The notes beneath the pieces are model-generated. The model had not been told where the DNA came from and did not search any database. It was given only the letters and a program-made list of their open reading frames with translations. A stretch of DNA of 64,000 bases, from the NCBI GenBank assembly GCA_012845835.1, contig JABAKD010000017.1:4648867-4712866 (forward strand). Direction: 5' to 3'. Positions 1 through 12,700 of this stretch are shown here, piece after piece. Source of the DNA: Undaria pinnatifida (Eukaryota > Sar > Phaeophyceae > Laminariales > Alariaceae). Each line of letters opens with the position of its first letter. The first letter of the stretch is position 1. The position numbers were made by a program, and so were the translations under genes.

Positions 1-1174
1 AGTACTTGCTGGTTGAGAGCGATGGAACTTTTTTTGCGCAGACCCTTGGAAGTGACGCTAGCCCGCATGGGAGCAGAGGCAGCTTTCATTGAGGTCGAGG
101 AAGCTTTAATGTTTTTGGAAACGCTTGGGGTGAGCAATCTTCTGTTAACTGTGCAACGGAAGGTCCCATGGAAACGTTCAGGGGGAAGCTAATACGAAAG
201 GTCGTACGGCAAACCAACGACACCCAGAGCAATCCTAAACCTGTTCACCCCTGCATGTACTCGTCTACTCCGATTCGATGGGAAATTGTCTCTGAAAACG
301 TAGGTCGAGCTCCACAGGAGTTACGCGCCAAAAGATGAACTAGATGAACTAGACGACAACAATATAATTTCCCAACATCCAAAAAATCTACATGGTCTGG
401 ATTAAACTTACCCAAGGAACCGCTCAATGTCATCGTCGGAGAACCCTTTGTACTCTGGGCAGCAGCGACTTTATCGTGCAGCTAGAGATAGGACGTACTC
501 ATCCGTCTGCGTACTCGTACGTATTTTTCAGCGGCTTCTCGCCGGGTTAATCTACGACATATAACGCGCTACCGATACCGTAGCCACGCGTAAATCGAAG
601 ACTTAACGGTCGTTCCTGACGAAAGCAAAAAAGTCAGAATGCTGTCACACAACGAGAGTTTCCGATAAGTCAGAAATGCAATGTACACGTTTTTTTTCCA
701 GGAATGCTGACATCAACTACCCTGGAAAAACGTCAAAACGGTTCAAACTCCGGCTTCCTGACCGATGATGTGACGTTTCGCGAAAAAAAAAATCACTTTT
801 TGATGTCACGAAAAATATTCCTCTTTTTTTGACATTTTTTGTGTTCGTTAGGAACGGCCCCAGCTGACGGTTTCGCGCAGTTTTTTCCGGGCCTGGCTCG
901 CCGGAACTGCGTGGTCCGTGGCAAAACTCTCAAACGTTCTGTATGTGCCGTTGGTTTCACCCCAAATGCCTCTAGATAGATCGTAAAATTGATTTAGAAA
1001 AACCCACGATGAAAACCGGGACGTCAACAGCTGTTTTGTGTACGTCCATAAGTAACAGTGCGCAATATATGGTCAACGGTTGTGGCTTTGGCACAGCGTC
1101 GGGGCAATGCTCGTTCATGTCGTAAGCCAAGCATGCAAGAGGGATCTAGTCCACGGAAAAAGAAACACTCTCAC
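1..1174. other. Flank or intron beyond the last recognised exon
   Basis: No module exon, credible coding exon or poly-A signal was seen here on the minus strand. As the large gene reads leftward, this is either an intron leading to exons outside the window or the 3' end with an unrecognised terminal exon. Short ORFs present lack codon or motif support. Confidence 0.5.
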
Positions 1175-1393
1175 CTCTCTCGCAGCACAGCTCTGTCGTC
1201 CAACCGTTTTCCCCGCACACTTTAGTTTCGTAGTCTGCCACCGCGGTGTACTTAGGAGGGCACTGTTTGCTGGAGCAGACCTTCTCGCAGCACTGGCCCT
1301 TGGTCCACTGGAAGTTCTCGCATTCCACCGAGTCGGGGTTGAGGATGGATTTGTACCCCTTCGGGCATTGTTTGGAGTCGCACGTTACCGCGT
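1175..1393 (-). CDS. Exon 23: module, B-like; last recognised
   Basis: 219 nt, phase 1-1, acceptor CTCAG|AC, donor G|GTGAGA. B-like start (DSKQCPKGYKSILNP) with both Trp kept and ADYETKVC. The intact donor shows that another exon should follow to the left. Confidence 0.87.
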
Positions 1394-4300
1394 CTGAGAT
1401 AAAATTGGAGGATCGTGGGAAACAACAAAGAAGGGGATGTTCGAGGCTGGTTCAAGCATACATCGTCTCAGGGTCTGACCCGGGCGAAATCGATAGAGAG
1501 CGAAAGGGTAAAAAACGGAACTTGACCGGATTTTGAATTGCTATTTCGGGCTAAAGTTGGTGTCGAAAAACATTAAAACAATGGCAGAATTAATATGTCG
1601 TCGATAACGTTTCGTTTCAGAATAACTCCTCCATTCCAAAGGGTTTTCCACTGTTGGTATCATTTTCCAGGACGGTTGCCTTGTTTAAGGTCTTCTGAAA
1701 AATTACAAGATATTCCATATCATGTGGTGGTGTCCTTTTATTGGCTGAAACATGTACATCGTTTTCGTTTTCACCTCGGTGATTTGATTTGATCTCTTTG
1801 GAGATCGAATTGCCAAATTTTTTTTTTTGAACGCCCCATAACATCACCCTAATATATTTGAAAAACGTGTTTTCTTCCATTTTTCACTAAACTGACACCG
1901 TTGCGAAGTATTGCAAGTTAGGATTGCATAAAACACGGACCAAGTATTTACATAGTACGGGCTTATATCATTGTATCGATCGGCACTAAGGACTACTGCC
2001 CGATCCCTGCGCCTCCACGGCAGACGGGCCATATTCGGGATATACCATATCGACAGATTTATCATGGAGTGCGTAAATTCCATGCGGCAACCTCGTCGCA
2101 CCGCAACAGCATTTTCCATATTTAATGCGTTGCGGCGAGGGTCCACGCGAATCATACCAGTCAAGACGAATGCGCTACTCTTTGCGACGCATCCAAGACA
2201 TGCCTCTGGTACATGCCCAAACGAATCAAAGACGTAATAAGTTATCCGCCCCTAAACCAAAGGTTGGGCGATGCGCTCGTTGGCGAGACGGGCGATTATC
2301 GGTGTCACCCTCCCGTCCAAACGAAAGGCGAGTAAGATAAAGCTGAGAATGTACGCGAGCCCTTAGCGATGCATCCAAGACATTTCCGCCACATGCACCA
2401 AACGAATCGAAGACGTAAAACATTATCCGCCCCTAAACCAAAGGTTGGGAGTTGCGCTCGTTGTCGAGACGGGCAATTCTCGGTGTCACCCTCCCGACGA
2501 AACGATGGGCGGGTAAGATAAAGCCGAGAATGTACGCGAGCACTTGAGGGTGTTGCTCCAGAACTCGAATATCGGTATATAAACGAAGGAGGAGCTTTCT
2601 TCATTGTTCATTGGGGCGTTCTCGTCGTACAATGGCGACAACGAGAATAGCGCGAGCGAACATCGAGCCAAGTCGCGCCTTTCCGCAAAATCCGACAAGG
2701 CTAGGCCCGTTTAAGGTCACCGCAGGGAGTGCCGGCGCGTGATCTCCGGACCGCGCACGCTGCGATAGGCCCGGGGAGCCCAGGGGAATTCGAGCATCGC
2801 AGAGGGTTCGCACGAGGGCGAGTTTCCGGCTTGAGGTCCGATTTCCACAAACGCCAGCTTGCGAGGCTGATATGCAAATGGCTTAGGTTTAGCTTTCCAA
2901 AGCTATGTCGCATTTTTCAAGAAATATTTTGGACACATTTCTTGCCATCACCAGGAACTTTCTGTCTTTGACTTGTGTGCCTCGGCGTGAGAAGGAAGGT
3001 AGTGGCACAACACTCACCCGCGGCTAGAAGCAGCCACGCATGGGTAGGCAGCAGCACCGGGACAGCAGCGGGCAGCAGCAGGCAGCAAAGTCAATATCAA
3101 CGCTCAACTAACACCAGGTTATAAAGTACTTCGACCTGGAGTGGCCGAGTAGTCGCGGTTCCCTCTGGAGCACTTCGCCCTGAAACAGCTGAGTACTCGC
3201 GAGTGCTCCGGCGTAATTCGACCTGAAATGACTTGAGTACTCGCGATTGGGTAGTCGCGAATCACAAGAGGGCCACGTGCTTTCGATTTTCAAATCTAAA
3301 TCTAAATATGTACGCATATGTTGTGGATTTTCACACATACCTCGCACTGGTGAGGCCGTAGGTCTAGTCAGCGCAAAACAAGCCGTTAAATCCATCTTAA
3401 CTTTTTGACGGTTGGTACACAGTGCACAGAACTTGTATTATCGCACAAGAGTCCGTAGGCGACGATGAGGGCAGAGCCCCTATTATATATTGGAAATAAG
3501 GAAGCGCTCGAGAGCAATAAGAACGGCATACTGGTATTCACAGGTGCACAAGTAACGTAGGAGTTTTCGACGTGAAACAAGTGTAGAACGTAATCGAATT
3601 CTCGAGTAAGAGCTCCGACCTCGTTCTCTTTGCCAATATAACACAAAACAAAGAGATACGTACACGCATAGGTGTAAAGCGGCGCGCAGTTCAGGCGCCT
3701 TTAAAAACTTTTGCTGTTTCTTTTCTTCCCGCCAACAACAAAAAAGTGAAAACAACGTACAAATAGAACTTGGAGCCATTGATGGATCTAGCAACATTAC
3801 TTTGATTGTTGACACCCTCCAAGACGTGACCTGCGACTTCGACGGCTGTTGTGTGCCCTCACTCTCCCCAACAGTACCCGAAATATGGATAATTGTTGCA
3901 GCACCGGTGACGGAGTGGAATTGTTCTCGTGCACATGCGGTAAGCCAAGCATCCAAAGGGGGTCTAGAAGGAGTAAGCTCTCACGTTTGTCGCAGCACAG
4001 CTCTTCCGTCCACCCGTTGTCGCCGCACACAATCGTGTCAGAGTCTGGTTTCGCGGAATAGTGGGCAGGGCACATTTTGCTAGAGCAGACCTTCTCACAG
4101 CACTCGCTCTCGGTCCACTGGAAGTTCGTGCACTGCGTCGCGCTGGGTTCCCCGATGTATTTGGATCCCCTCGGGCATTTTTTAGCGGCGCAGGTTACCG
4201 GGTCTGAGATGCAGAAATGGGATCGTGAAAAGCAAGGGGAAACGGAATAGTACAGGTTGGTTGGTGCACAACAAATCCCAGGTGTTGACCTCGGCCAATT

Positions 4301-7300
4301 AATGAGAGCTGCGTCGACACGATGGCCATTTGGTGAGTATTGCACAATAACCGCTACAAAGAGTTTAACAGCATGATTTACATGGTTCAATTCGTAAACT
4401 TCGACACAAGGTGGTGCCGAAAACAGAAAATAGGGCAGAAGACGCATGCATCGTTCAGAACGTTCAGCACTAAAATCTCGCACAAACTTTCTGCAGATTC
4501 CGGACAACAGAAAAATCACGTGAACGGATTCCGTGGAAAACACGAACGGGTCCGAGCATTTTGCAAGACGGCAGGCCTCGTGTCCATACTGTTTCTGTTG
4601 AACAATGCTTCTGGTCTTGCTCTTTACAAATTCGTCGGATTTGCTCTGTTTCAACTATATGGTCACACCGCATCGGCCAAGTACGACAACCTGTTTGTTT
4701 CTCGAAACCTGCCGTCGTCAAGCACGAACAAGACATGTGGTAGCCTCAAGATATCATAGGATCGAATTATTGTAATTGGGATCACGGTCAACGCCCCTCC
4801 GCCCCAATAAGAGAGAAGAAATACATTGTAACACAGAGCGCAAGGGGTTATCACGCGGTATATGCATTATACGTAGTTGGAGAGAGTCCTATCATAGCTC
4901 CATCGGAGAATGTCGTATGAGTCGCGTAATTGAAATACAAACTGCGTGAGTATCTGCAGGACGAAGGAAGTTTTCAGGTACATACAGCTGTATAGCCCTT
5001 GCTACAGAAGGGACTCTCTTGCCATCGACGTCTTCGCCTTTGTGAATAAAGGATGGCCGTTTTGATCAGTACTTAGCAGCAGTGGGCAGCAGCAGTGGGC
5101 AGCAGCAGGAAGCAGTAGCAAGCAAGGATACAGCCAGCAGCATCTATAGCCTCCAGCAGCCATCATCATCCACTAGCAACGACCAAGGAACAGGTAGCAG
5201 AAATCAGAAACACGTCATGTAAGACCAGGAACCAGCAGCCCGAACCGGAAGCAATATCTGAGTTAACCAGCCGCGGCCGCAAAGGGTTTTTACACAGCGG
5301 CAGGCGGTAGCAGTAGCAACCCCAAGGTCAAGGCTACTGTAGTGAGTATGTTTCATGATTTACCACAATTTTACTGCCGGATATGAGCTATCATACTCGC
5401 ACGAGTGACTCTGTACCTTGCTCACGAAAACGAGCTACTACGTTATTGATTTGTCGCAGCGTAGCTACCCATGCCTTTGGAGGTTCATATCGAGAAATAC
5501 GTTCAGCACGAAAGCTTTGAAGCCGCTTGAAATAGGGGGTTCACTAGCGCGAGCGTCCTCGAGCTACTGCAATAGAAGGCCCAAAAAACCAACACAAGCC
5601 CCCTACCGTTGCATTGGGCCCAGGAGCCAGGCAACGGTATGGGAGTCCCTTCTGAAACCTTTGTTTTGCACTGGCCGGAGGCCACTCGCGCGAGTAACCC
5701 CTCTGTTCCTTTGCGATCTTACGTTTTCCTTGATGAAATAAACGGATGGAATCGATCTGCAAGGGAATGGTAATTCACGCTGCACCAAAACATCACCTAC
5801 ACCACTTTCATCCGTGTGTTACCAAGTCGCTCGCGCGAGTGGCTCAAGCCCGGGAGCAAAACCGGGGGTATGATACTACAATACCGTTGCATTGGGCATC
5901 TGTGCAGGTACGAGATGGAAGCGTTTCCGGTAGCACCCGGCGGCATCTAGCATCGGCTGAGGCTTAGTGCGAGTTTGCGGGCGGCTGTTGTGGAGGTTTG
6001 AGAAACCCTGGGGGAGGGCACGGAAGCCCTATCATACTTCGGTAAAACCACAAGCTGTACGTTCGCACAACCGTCGGTTGTTTAAGCCGACAGCGTAAGG
6101 TAGCAGGAAGCCACGATAGGCCGTCCCCACAGTGGACATTCCTTCGTCAGAAAATGGGTCATGGCCGATGACGAGGACAAGTGTGACGAGACTGTGCTGC
6201 TGGTTCGGTTGGTCGCGACACCCTAGATACCTGTCCAGTCAGGTTAGAAACTAAACGAAAAAAAATGCGTAAAGAACTGCCGGGAGATTCCGCCTTGGTT
6301 TGTGTTGATTCAGATTCTGTTCCTGAGAGAAAAGATGACGGTTTCGCTTGGAATTTATCTACTCTTAAATGACAGCAATTGCGCAGAGCTACTGTACTTT
6401 AAGGTGTTACCGCATACGCAGCACGCAGCAACGAAAAGGGTTACAACGAACGCCGTCGTTCGACACCTGGGATACAGTTCGTATAGCAGGTAGGTGTGTA
6501 ACATGACGTACGCCTCACTTGCGTGAGCGGCGTCATTTGACGATCAAGAAAAAAACGGGGGTGCTGAATTGCACCGCTTTACAATGCGTTCCTGTTTACT
6601 TGTGACGGTGACGATATTGGTTTGACGGCGACCTAACCAACACGACCCAACCTATGGCTAACGTCGGTAGCTTGGGCATGAGGTTAGGGAAGCACGCTCG
6701 CGCATGCGACAAACCAAGTACGATGAGACGTGCTCGTAGGAACAAGCTCTGACCTCTGGTGCAGCACTGCTCTTTCTTGCACACGCCTCCCTCGCACACT
6801 GTAGTATCAGCGTCCTCCACCGGGGTGTGGGTTGAAGGGCAACCGAAGCTAGAGCAGACCTTTTCGCAGCACTGGTTCTTGGTCCACGCGAAGTTCGTAC
6901 ACTCCACCTCACCGGGGTTGGTAATATATTGGTATCCAGTTGGGCAGTCTTGAGATCGGCAGGTTACCGCGTCTGAGATTAACAGCCGCATCGTGAAATA
7001 CAACGAAAAACCGAATGTTGGTGTCTGGTTCTGACAGAACGCGTCCTAGCCTCAGATACCGACGAATTCATGAGTCTAGTGTGGTCGACGCGATTGCCAC
7101 ATTGGAAGTATCGTGCTAACCGCTACGAGCAGATTGGGCAAGCCGAATGCTGAATACGTCAAAACCAAAACCGCAGACAGTCGTCATCATGCTTCGTTGT
7201 ACAATGTCGCATAAATCTCAGAATAACTAGAGAAAAAACCTACCACTGTCAACGTACTACTATAGTCTAGTTGAACGGTCCCAGTGCTGTTTCTCCAGAC

Positions 7301-9686
7301 AAAATCCCGGACACTCAAGCCTGTGCACGGTGGTAGAGGCCATTATTTGTGTCTGTCGGCATCGTTTGAAAATTCTTACCTCTGTTGCAGCACAGCTCTT
7401 TTGTCCAGCCGCCTTCTCCGCACACTTTGGCTTCGGAGTCTGCCACCGCTGTGTACTTAGGAGGACACTGTTTGCTAGAGCAAACCTTCTCGCAGCACTG
7501 ACCCGTGTTCCACTCGAAGTTGTCGCATTCCATCGCGTCGGGGTTGAGGATGGATTTGTATCCCCTCGGACATTTTCTAGAGTCGCAGGTTACCGGGTCT
7601 GAGACGAAAAGCGGAGATGATGTTGAACAACGGGAGACGGGATTGCAGAGACTGGTTCAAGCACAATGCGTCCGGTGTTCTGACCCTTTCTAAATCATGG
7701 GTACGGTATCGACGCCATTGCCACAACTTGTGAGTGTCAAACTTCACACTTCCGACAGGATAAAACCAAGACGTGAATTTTGTTCTGATTCGTTAGATTG
7801 GGTGACGTGAACGATGAAAGCATCGGACTAGAAATTGTGGGCGGAAGACAGGCGTTGAATAGATGTTTTGGCGTTGTCGTGTATCGTGTAAAGTTCTATT
7901 GATTTCTGAGCGACAGACGTATCTAGTTGAACGGCTGCCTCCCCCTACCGTTGCATTGGGCACAGAGAGGAGATGGATTATTTTCCGCCAGCACCCATCG
8001 GCATCTACCAGTGGTTGAGGCTCAGTGCGATGTTGCCGGCGGCTGTTGGGGAGGTTTGCGAAATTGTGGACGGCACGAAGGCCCAATCATACTTCGGTTA
8101 AACCCCTAAAACTGCTTTCGTACAACTGTTGGTTGCACACGCCGACAACTTCAAGGTAACAGGAAGCCATGATAGGCCGTCCCCACACCGTGGACATTTT
8201 TCGTCAGAAAATGGGTCGTGACCGATGTCGAGGACAAGTGACGAGCCTGTGCTGTTGTTTCGGTTGGTCGCGACACCCTAGATACCTGTCCAGTCAGGTT
8301 AGAAATAAATAGTAAAATACTAGGTATAAGGCTGTCGGGAGATTCCGCCTTAGTTTGTGTTTCAGATTCTATTTCTGACAGAGAAGCTAAAGATTTCGCT
8401 CGGAAATTATGGAGGCCTAAATGACAGCAATTGCGCAGATACTGTCCTTCAAGGTGTTACCGCAAACGTAGCACGTTTCAACAAAAAGGATGATGTCATC
8501 GTTCGAAATTTCGGGTAGAGTTCGTATAGCACGTGTGTAAAATCATTTGTGTCTAACGTTCGTAAACAGGGTCATTTGTCGGTGCGAAAAAATCGGTGCG
8601 GCTGAATGAAAAGGATTTGCAATACGTTCCTTAGATTGTTCTAACATTAACAGTTGTTACATGGTACGGTGACCGTATTGTTTTGCCGGCAGCCTAACCA
8701 ACATGACCCAACCTATGGCTAACGTCGGTAGCTTGGGCATGAGGTTAGGGAAAAACGCTCGCGCATGCGACAACCAAGTACGATGAGACGTGCTCGTAGG
8801 AACAAGCTCTGACCTCTGGTGCAGCACTGTTCTTTCTTGCACACGCCTCCCTCGCACACTGTAGTATCAGCGTCCTCCACCGGGGTGTGGGTTGAAGGGC
8901 AACCGAAGCTAGAGCAGACCTTTTCGCAGCACTGGTTCTTGGTCCACGCGAAGTTCGTACACTCCACCTCACCGGGGTTGGTGATATATTGGTATCCAGT
9001 TGGGCAGTCTTGAGATCGGCAGGTTACCGCGTCTGAGATTGACAGGCGGATCGTGAAATACGAAAAAAAACGAATGTTGGTGTCTGGTTCTCAAAGAACG
9101 CGTCCTAGCCCCTCAGATACCGACGAATTCATGAGTCCAGTGTTGTCGACGCCATCGCCACATTGAAAGTATCGTGCAACCGCTACGAACAGATCGGGCA
9201 AGCCGAATGCTGAATACGTCAAAACCAAAACTACAGACAGTCGTCGCCATGCTTCTTTGTAGTTTAAGTAAGGGGTTAGAAAACAACGCTCGCGCGTGCG
9301 ATAAGCCAAGTACATAGGAGAGGTGCTCGTAGGAACAAGCTCTGACCTCTAGTGCAGCACTGCTCTTTCTTGCACACGCCTCCCTCGCACACTGTAGTAT
9401 CAGCGCCCTCCACCGGGGTGTGGGTTGAAGGGCATTCGAAGCTAGAGCAGACCTTTTCGCAGCACTGGTTCCTTGTCCACGCGAAGTTCGTACACTCTAC
9501 CTCACCGGGGTTGGTGATATATTTGTATCCCATTGGGCAGTCTTGAGATCGGCAGGTTACCGCGTCTGAGATTGACAGTCGGATCGTGAAAAACAACGAA
9601 GAAACGAATGTTGGTGTCTGGTTCCGGCAGAAAGCGTCCCAACCTCAGAAACCAACGAGTCAGGAGTCCAGTGTCGTCGACGCGAT

Positions 9687-9723
<37 letters not shown>

Positions 9724-12700
9724 GTATCATGCTAACCGCTACGAGCAGATAGCGCAAGTCGAATGCCGAACACGCCAAAACCAAAACCGCAGACGGTCGT
9801 CATCATGCTTCGTTGTACAATGTCGCAAAAAGTCCCGCGAAAAACCAAAGACAATAGTACTGTTACCGTACTAGTTGAACGGTCGCAGTGCTGTGTCTCC
9901 AGACAAAATACCCGGACACTCAAGCCTTGTGCACGGTGGTAGAGGACACTATTGGTGTCTGTCGGCATCGTCTGGAAATTCTTACCTCTGTTGCAGCATA
10001 GCTCTTTCGTCCAGCCGCCTTCCCCGCACACTTTGGTTTCGGAGTCTGCCACCGCGGTGTACTTAAGAGGACACTTCTTGCTAGAGCAGACCTTCTCGCA
10101 GCACTGATCCGTGTTCCACTCGAAGTTGTCGCATTCCATCGCGTCGGGGTTGAGGATGGATTTGTACCCCCTCGGACATTTTTTAGAATCGCAGGTTACC
10201 GCGTCTGAGACAAAAGCGGAGGTCATGAGAAGCAACGGGGGACGGGATGACAGACACTGGTTCAAGCAGAGTGCTTGTTGGGTTTCGACACCTTCGAAAC
10301 CATGGGTGCTGTATCTATGCCGTTGCCACATCTGGTGAGTGTCATACTTCAAACTTTCAACAGGTTGAAATATTGAAGACGTGAATTTTGTTATGATTCG
10401 TTAGGTTGGGCGACGTGAATGCCGAGAAAAACAGACTAAATGTAGGTACAAGACAGGCGTTGAATAGCCGTTTGGCGTGGTCAAGTACTGTGTAAAGTTC
10501 TATTGGTTTCTGACCAGTAACAGACGTGTTTAGCTGAACGGCTGCCTCCTTACTGTTGCATTGGCCACAGAGAGGAGATGAAAGCGTTTCCGTCAGAACC
10601 CAGCGGCACCTCGCAGTGGCTGCGGCTCGATGGGCTTCTGCTTGGGGCTGTTGTTGGCGTTTGAGAAATCGGGGGGGCTCGAAGGCCCAATCATACTTCG
10701 GTTGAACCTTGAATTCAACCGTTAGTTGTACACGCCGACTACTTCAAGGTAACAGGAAGCCATGATAGGCCGTCCCCACATCGTGGACACTCTTCGTCAG
10801 GAAATTGATCATGGCCGATGACGAGGAAAGGTGACGAGACTGTGATGCTGTTTCGGTTGGTCTCGACACCCTAGATACCTGTCCAGTCAGGTGCGAAATA
10901 AAATAAATAAATAATGGGTATAAAGCTGTCGGAAGATTCCGCCTTTGTTTGTGTTGTTTCAGATTGTATTCCTAACAGATAATAAAACGATTTCGTTCTG
11001 AATATATGGAGGCCTTAGCGACAGCAATATCGCAGCTATTGTTTTGTAGGTGTTACCGCAAATATTTGCAGGTATCAACGAAAAGGGTGACAACGAACTT
11101 CTTCGTTCGACATTTCGGGTTGAGTTCGTGTAGCACGTGCGTGAAATCATGTGGGTCTAACTTTCGTGAACGGAGTCATTTGTCGGTGTGAAAAAATTGA
11201 TGCGGCTGAATTTAACGGCTTGACAATGCGCTCTTTTTCGATTGTTCGAATATTTACAGATTTTTAGTACAGTGACGGTATTGTGTTGCCGGCAACCTAA
11301 CCAACATGGCCCAACCTATGGCTACCGTCGGTAGCTTGGGCATGAGGTTAGGGAAGCACGCTCGCGCATGCGACAAACCAAGTACGATGAGACGTGCTCG
11401 TAGGAACAAGCTCTGACCTCTAGTGCAGCACTGCTCTTTCTTGCACACGCCTCCCTCGCACACTGTAGTATCAGCGCCCTCCACCGGGGTGTGGGTTGAA
11501 GGGCAACCGAAGCTAGAGCAGACCTTTTCGCAGCACTGGTTCCTGGTCCACGCGAAGTTTGTACACTCCACCTCACCGGGGTTGGTGATATATTGGTATC
11601 CAGTTGGGCAGTCTTGAGATCGGCAGGTTACCGCGTCTGAGATTGACAGGCGGATCGTGAAATACGAAAAAACGAATGTTGGTGTCTGGTTCTCAAAGAA
11701 CGCGTCCTAGCCCCTCAGATACCGACGAATTCATGAGTCCAGTGTTGTCGACGCGATTGCCACATTGAAAGCATCGTGCAACCGCTACGAACAGATCGGG
11801 CAAGCCGAATGCTGAATACGTCAAAACCAAAACTACAGACAGTCGTCGCCATGCTTCTTTGTAGTTTAAGTAAGGGGTTAGAAAACAACGCTCGCGCGTG
11901 CGATAAGCCAAGTACATAGGAGAGGTGCTCGTAGGAACAAGCTCTTACTTCTGGTGCAGCACTGCTCTTTCTTGCACACGCCTCCCTCGCACACAGTAGT
12001 ACCAGCGTCCTCCACCGGGGTGTGGGTTGAAGGGCACTCGAAGCTAGAGCAGACCTTTTCGCAGCACTGGTTCCTGGTCCACGCGAAGTTCGTACACTCC
12101 ACCTCACCGGGGTTGGTGATATATTTGTATCCCATTGGGCAGTCTTGAGATCGGCAGGTTACCGCGTCTGAGATTGACAGTCAGATCGTGAAAAACAACG
12201 AAGAAACGAATGTTGGTGTCTGGTTCCGGCAGAAAGCGTCCCAACCTCAGATACCGTCAGTCAGGAGTCCAGTGCCGTCGACGCGATTGCCATATATATA
12301 TATATATATTAAGTATCATGCTAACCGCTGCGAGCAGATAGCGCAAGTCGAATGCCGAACACGCCAAAACCAAAACCGCAGACGGTCGTCATCATGCTTC
12401 GTTGTACAATGTCGCAAAAAATCCCGCGAAAAACCAAAGACAATAGTACTGTTACCGTACTAGTTGAACGGTCGCAGTGCTGTGTCTCCAGACAAAATAC
12501 CCGGACACTCAAGCCTTGTGCACGGTGGTAGAGGACACTATTGGTGTCTGTCGTCATCGTCTTGAAATTCTTACCTCTGTTGCAGCATAGCTCTTTCGTC
12601 CAGCCGCCTTCCCCGCACACTTTGGTTTCGGAGTCTGCCACCGCGGTGTACTTAAGAGGACACTTCTTGCTAGAGCAGACCTTCTCGCAGCACTGATCCG

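Larger units (their letters stand above)
1394..3984 (-). other. Intron between exons 22 and 23
   Basis: About 2.6 kb. Holds a 181-bp tandem pair, a short degenerate tandem and a CAG-rich patch, annotated separately. No further module exon was seen. Confidence 0.6.
4204..6753 (-). other. Intron between exons 21 and 22
   Basis: About 2.55 kb. Contains a CAG-rich patch, an inverted-repeat element (5631-5890) and the first part of unit U0. No coding evidence beyond repeat-derived short ORFs. Confidence 0.6.
5890..7785 (-). repeat. Amplified unit U0 (exons B, A)
   Basis: Oldest-looking copy of the exon-bearing tandem unit. It matches U4 in exon content (no A') but has drifted. Its left border is blurred by an inverted-repeat element at about 5631-5890. 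Intron segments such as the one around 5880-5970 match 7950-8030 in U1. Confidence 0.7.
7786..10393 (-). repeat. Amplified unit U1 (exons B, A', A)
   Basis: 2608 bp between equivalent anchor points. The right part (exons 17-18 side) is close to U2 and U3; the left part is more diverged, as expected after unequal crossing-over or partial conversion. Confidence 0.8.

Noticed and set aside
3797-4654. 285-codon minus-strand ORF around exon 22
   Set aside because: Only the central 73 codons resemble other modules; both ends are intron that happens to lack stops. Splice sites match those of all other copies.
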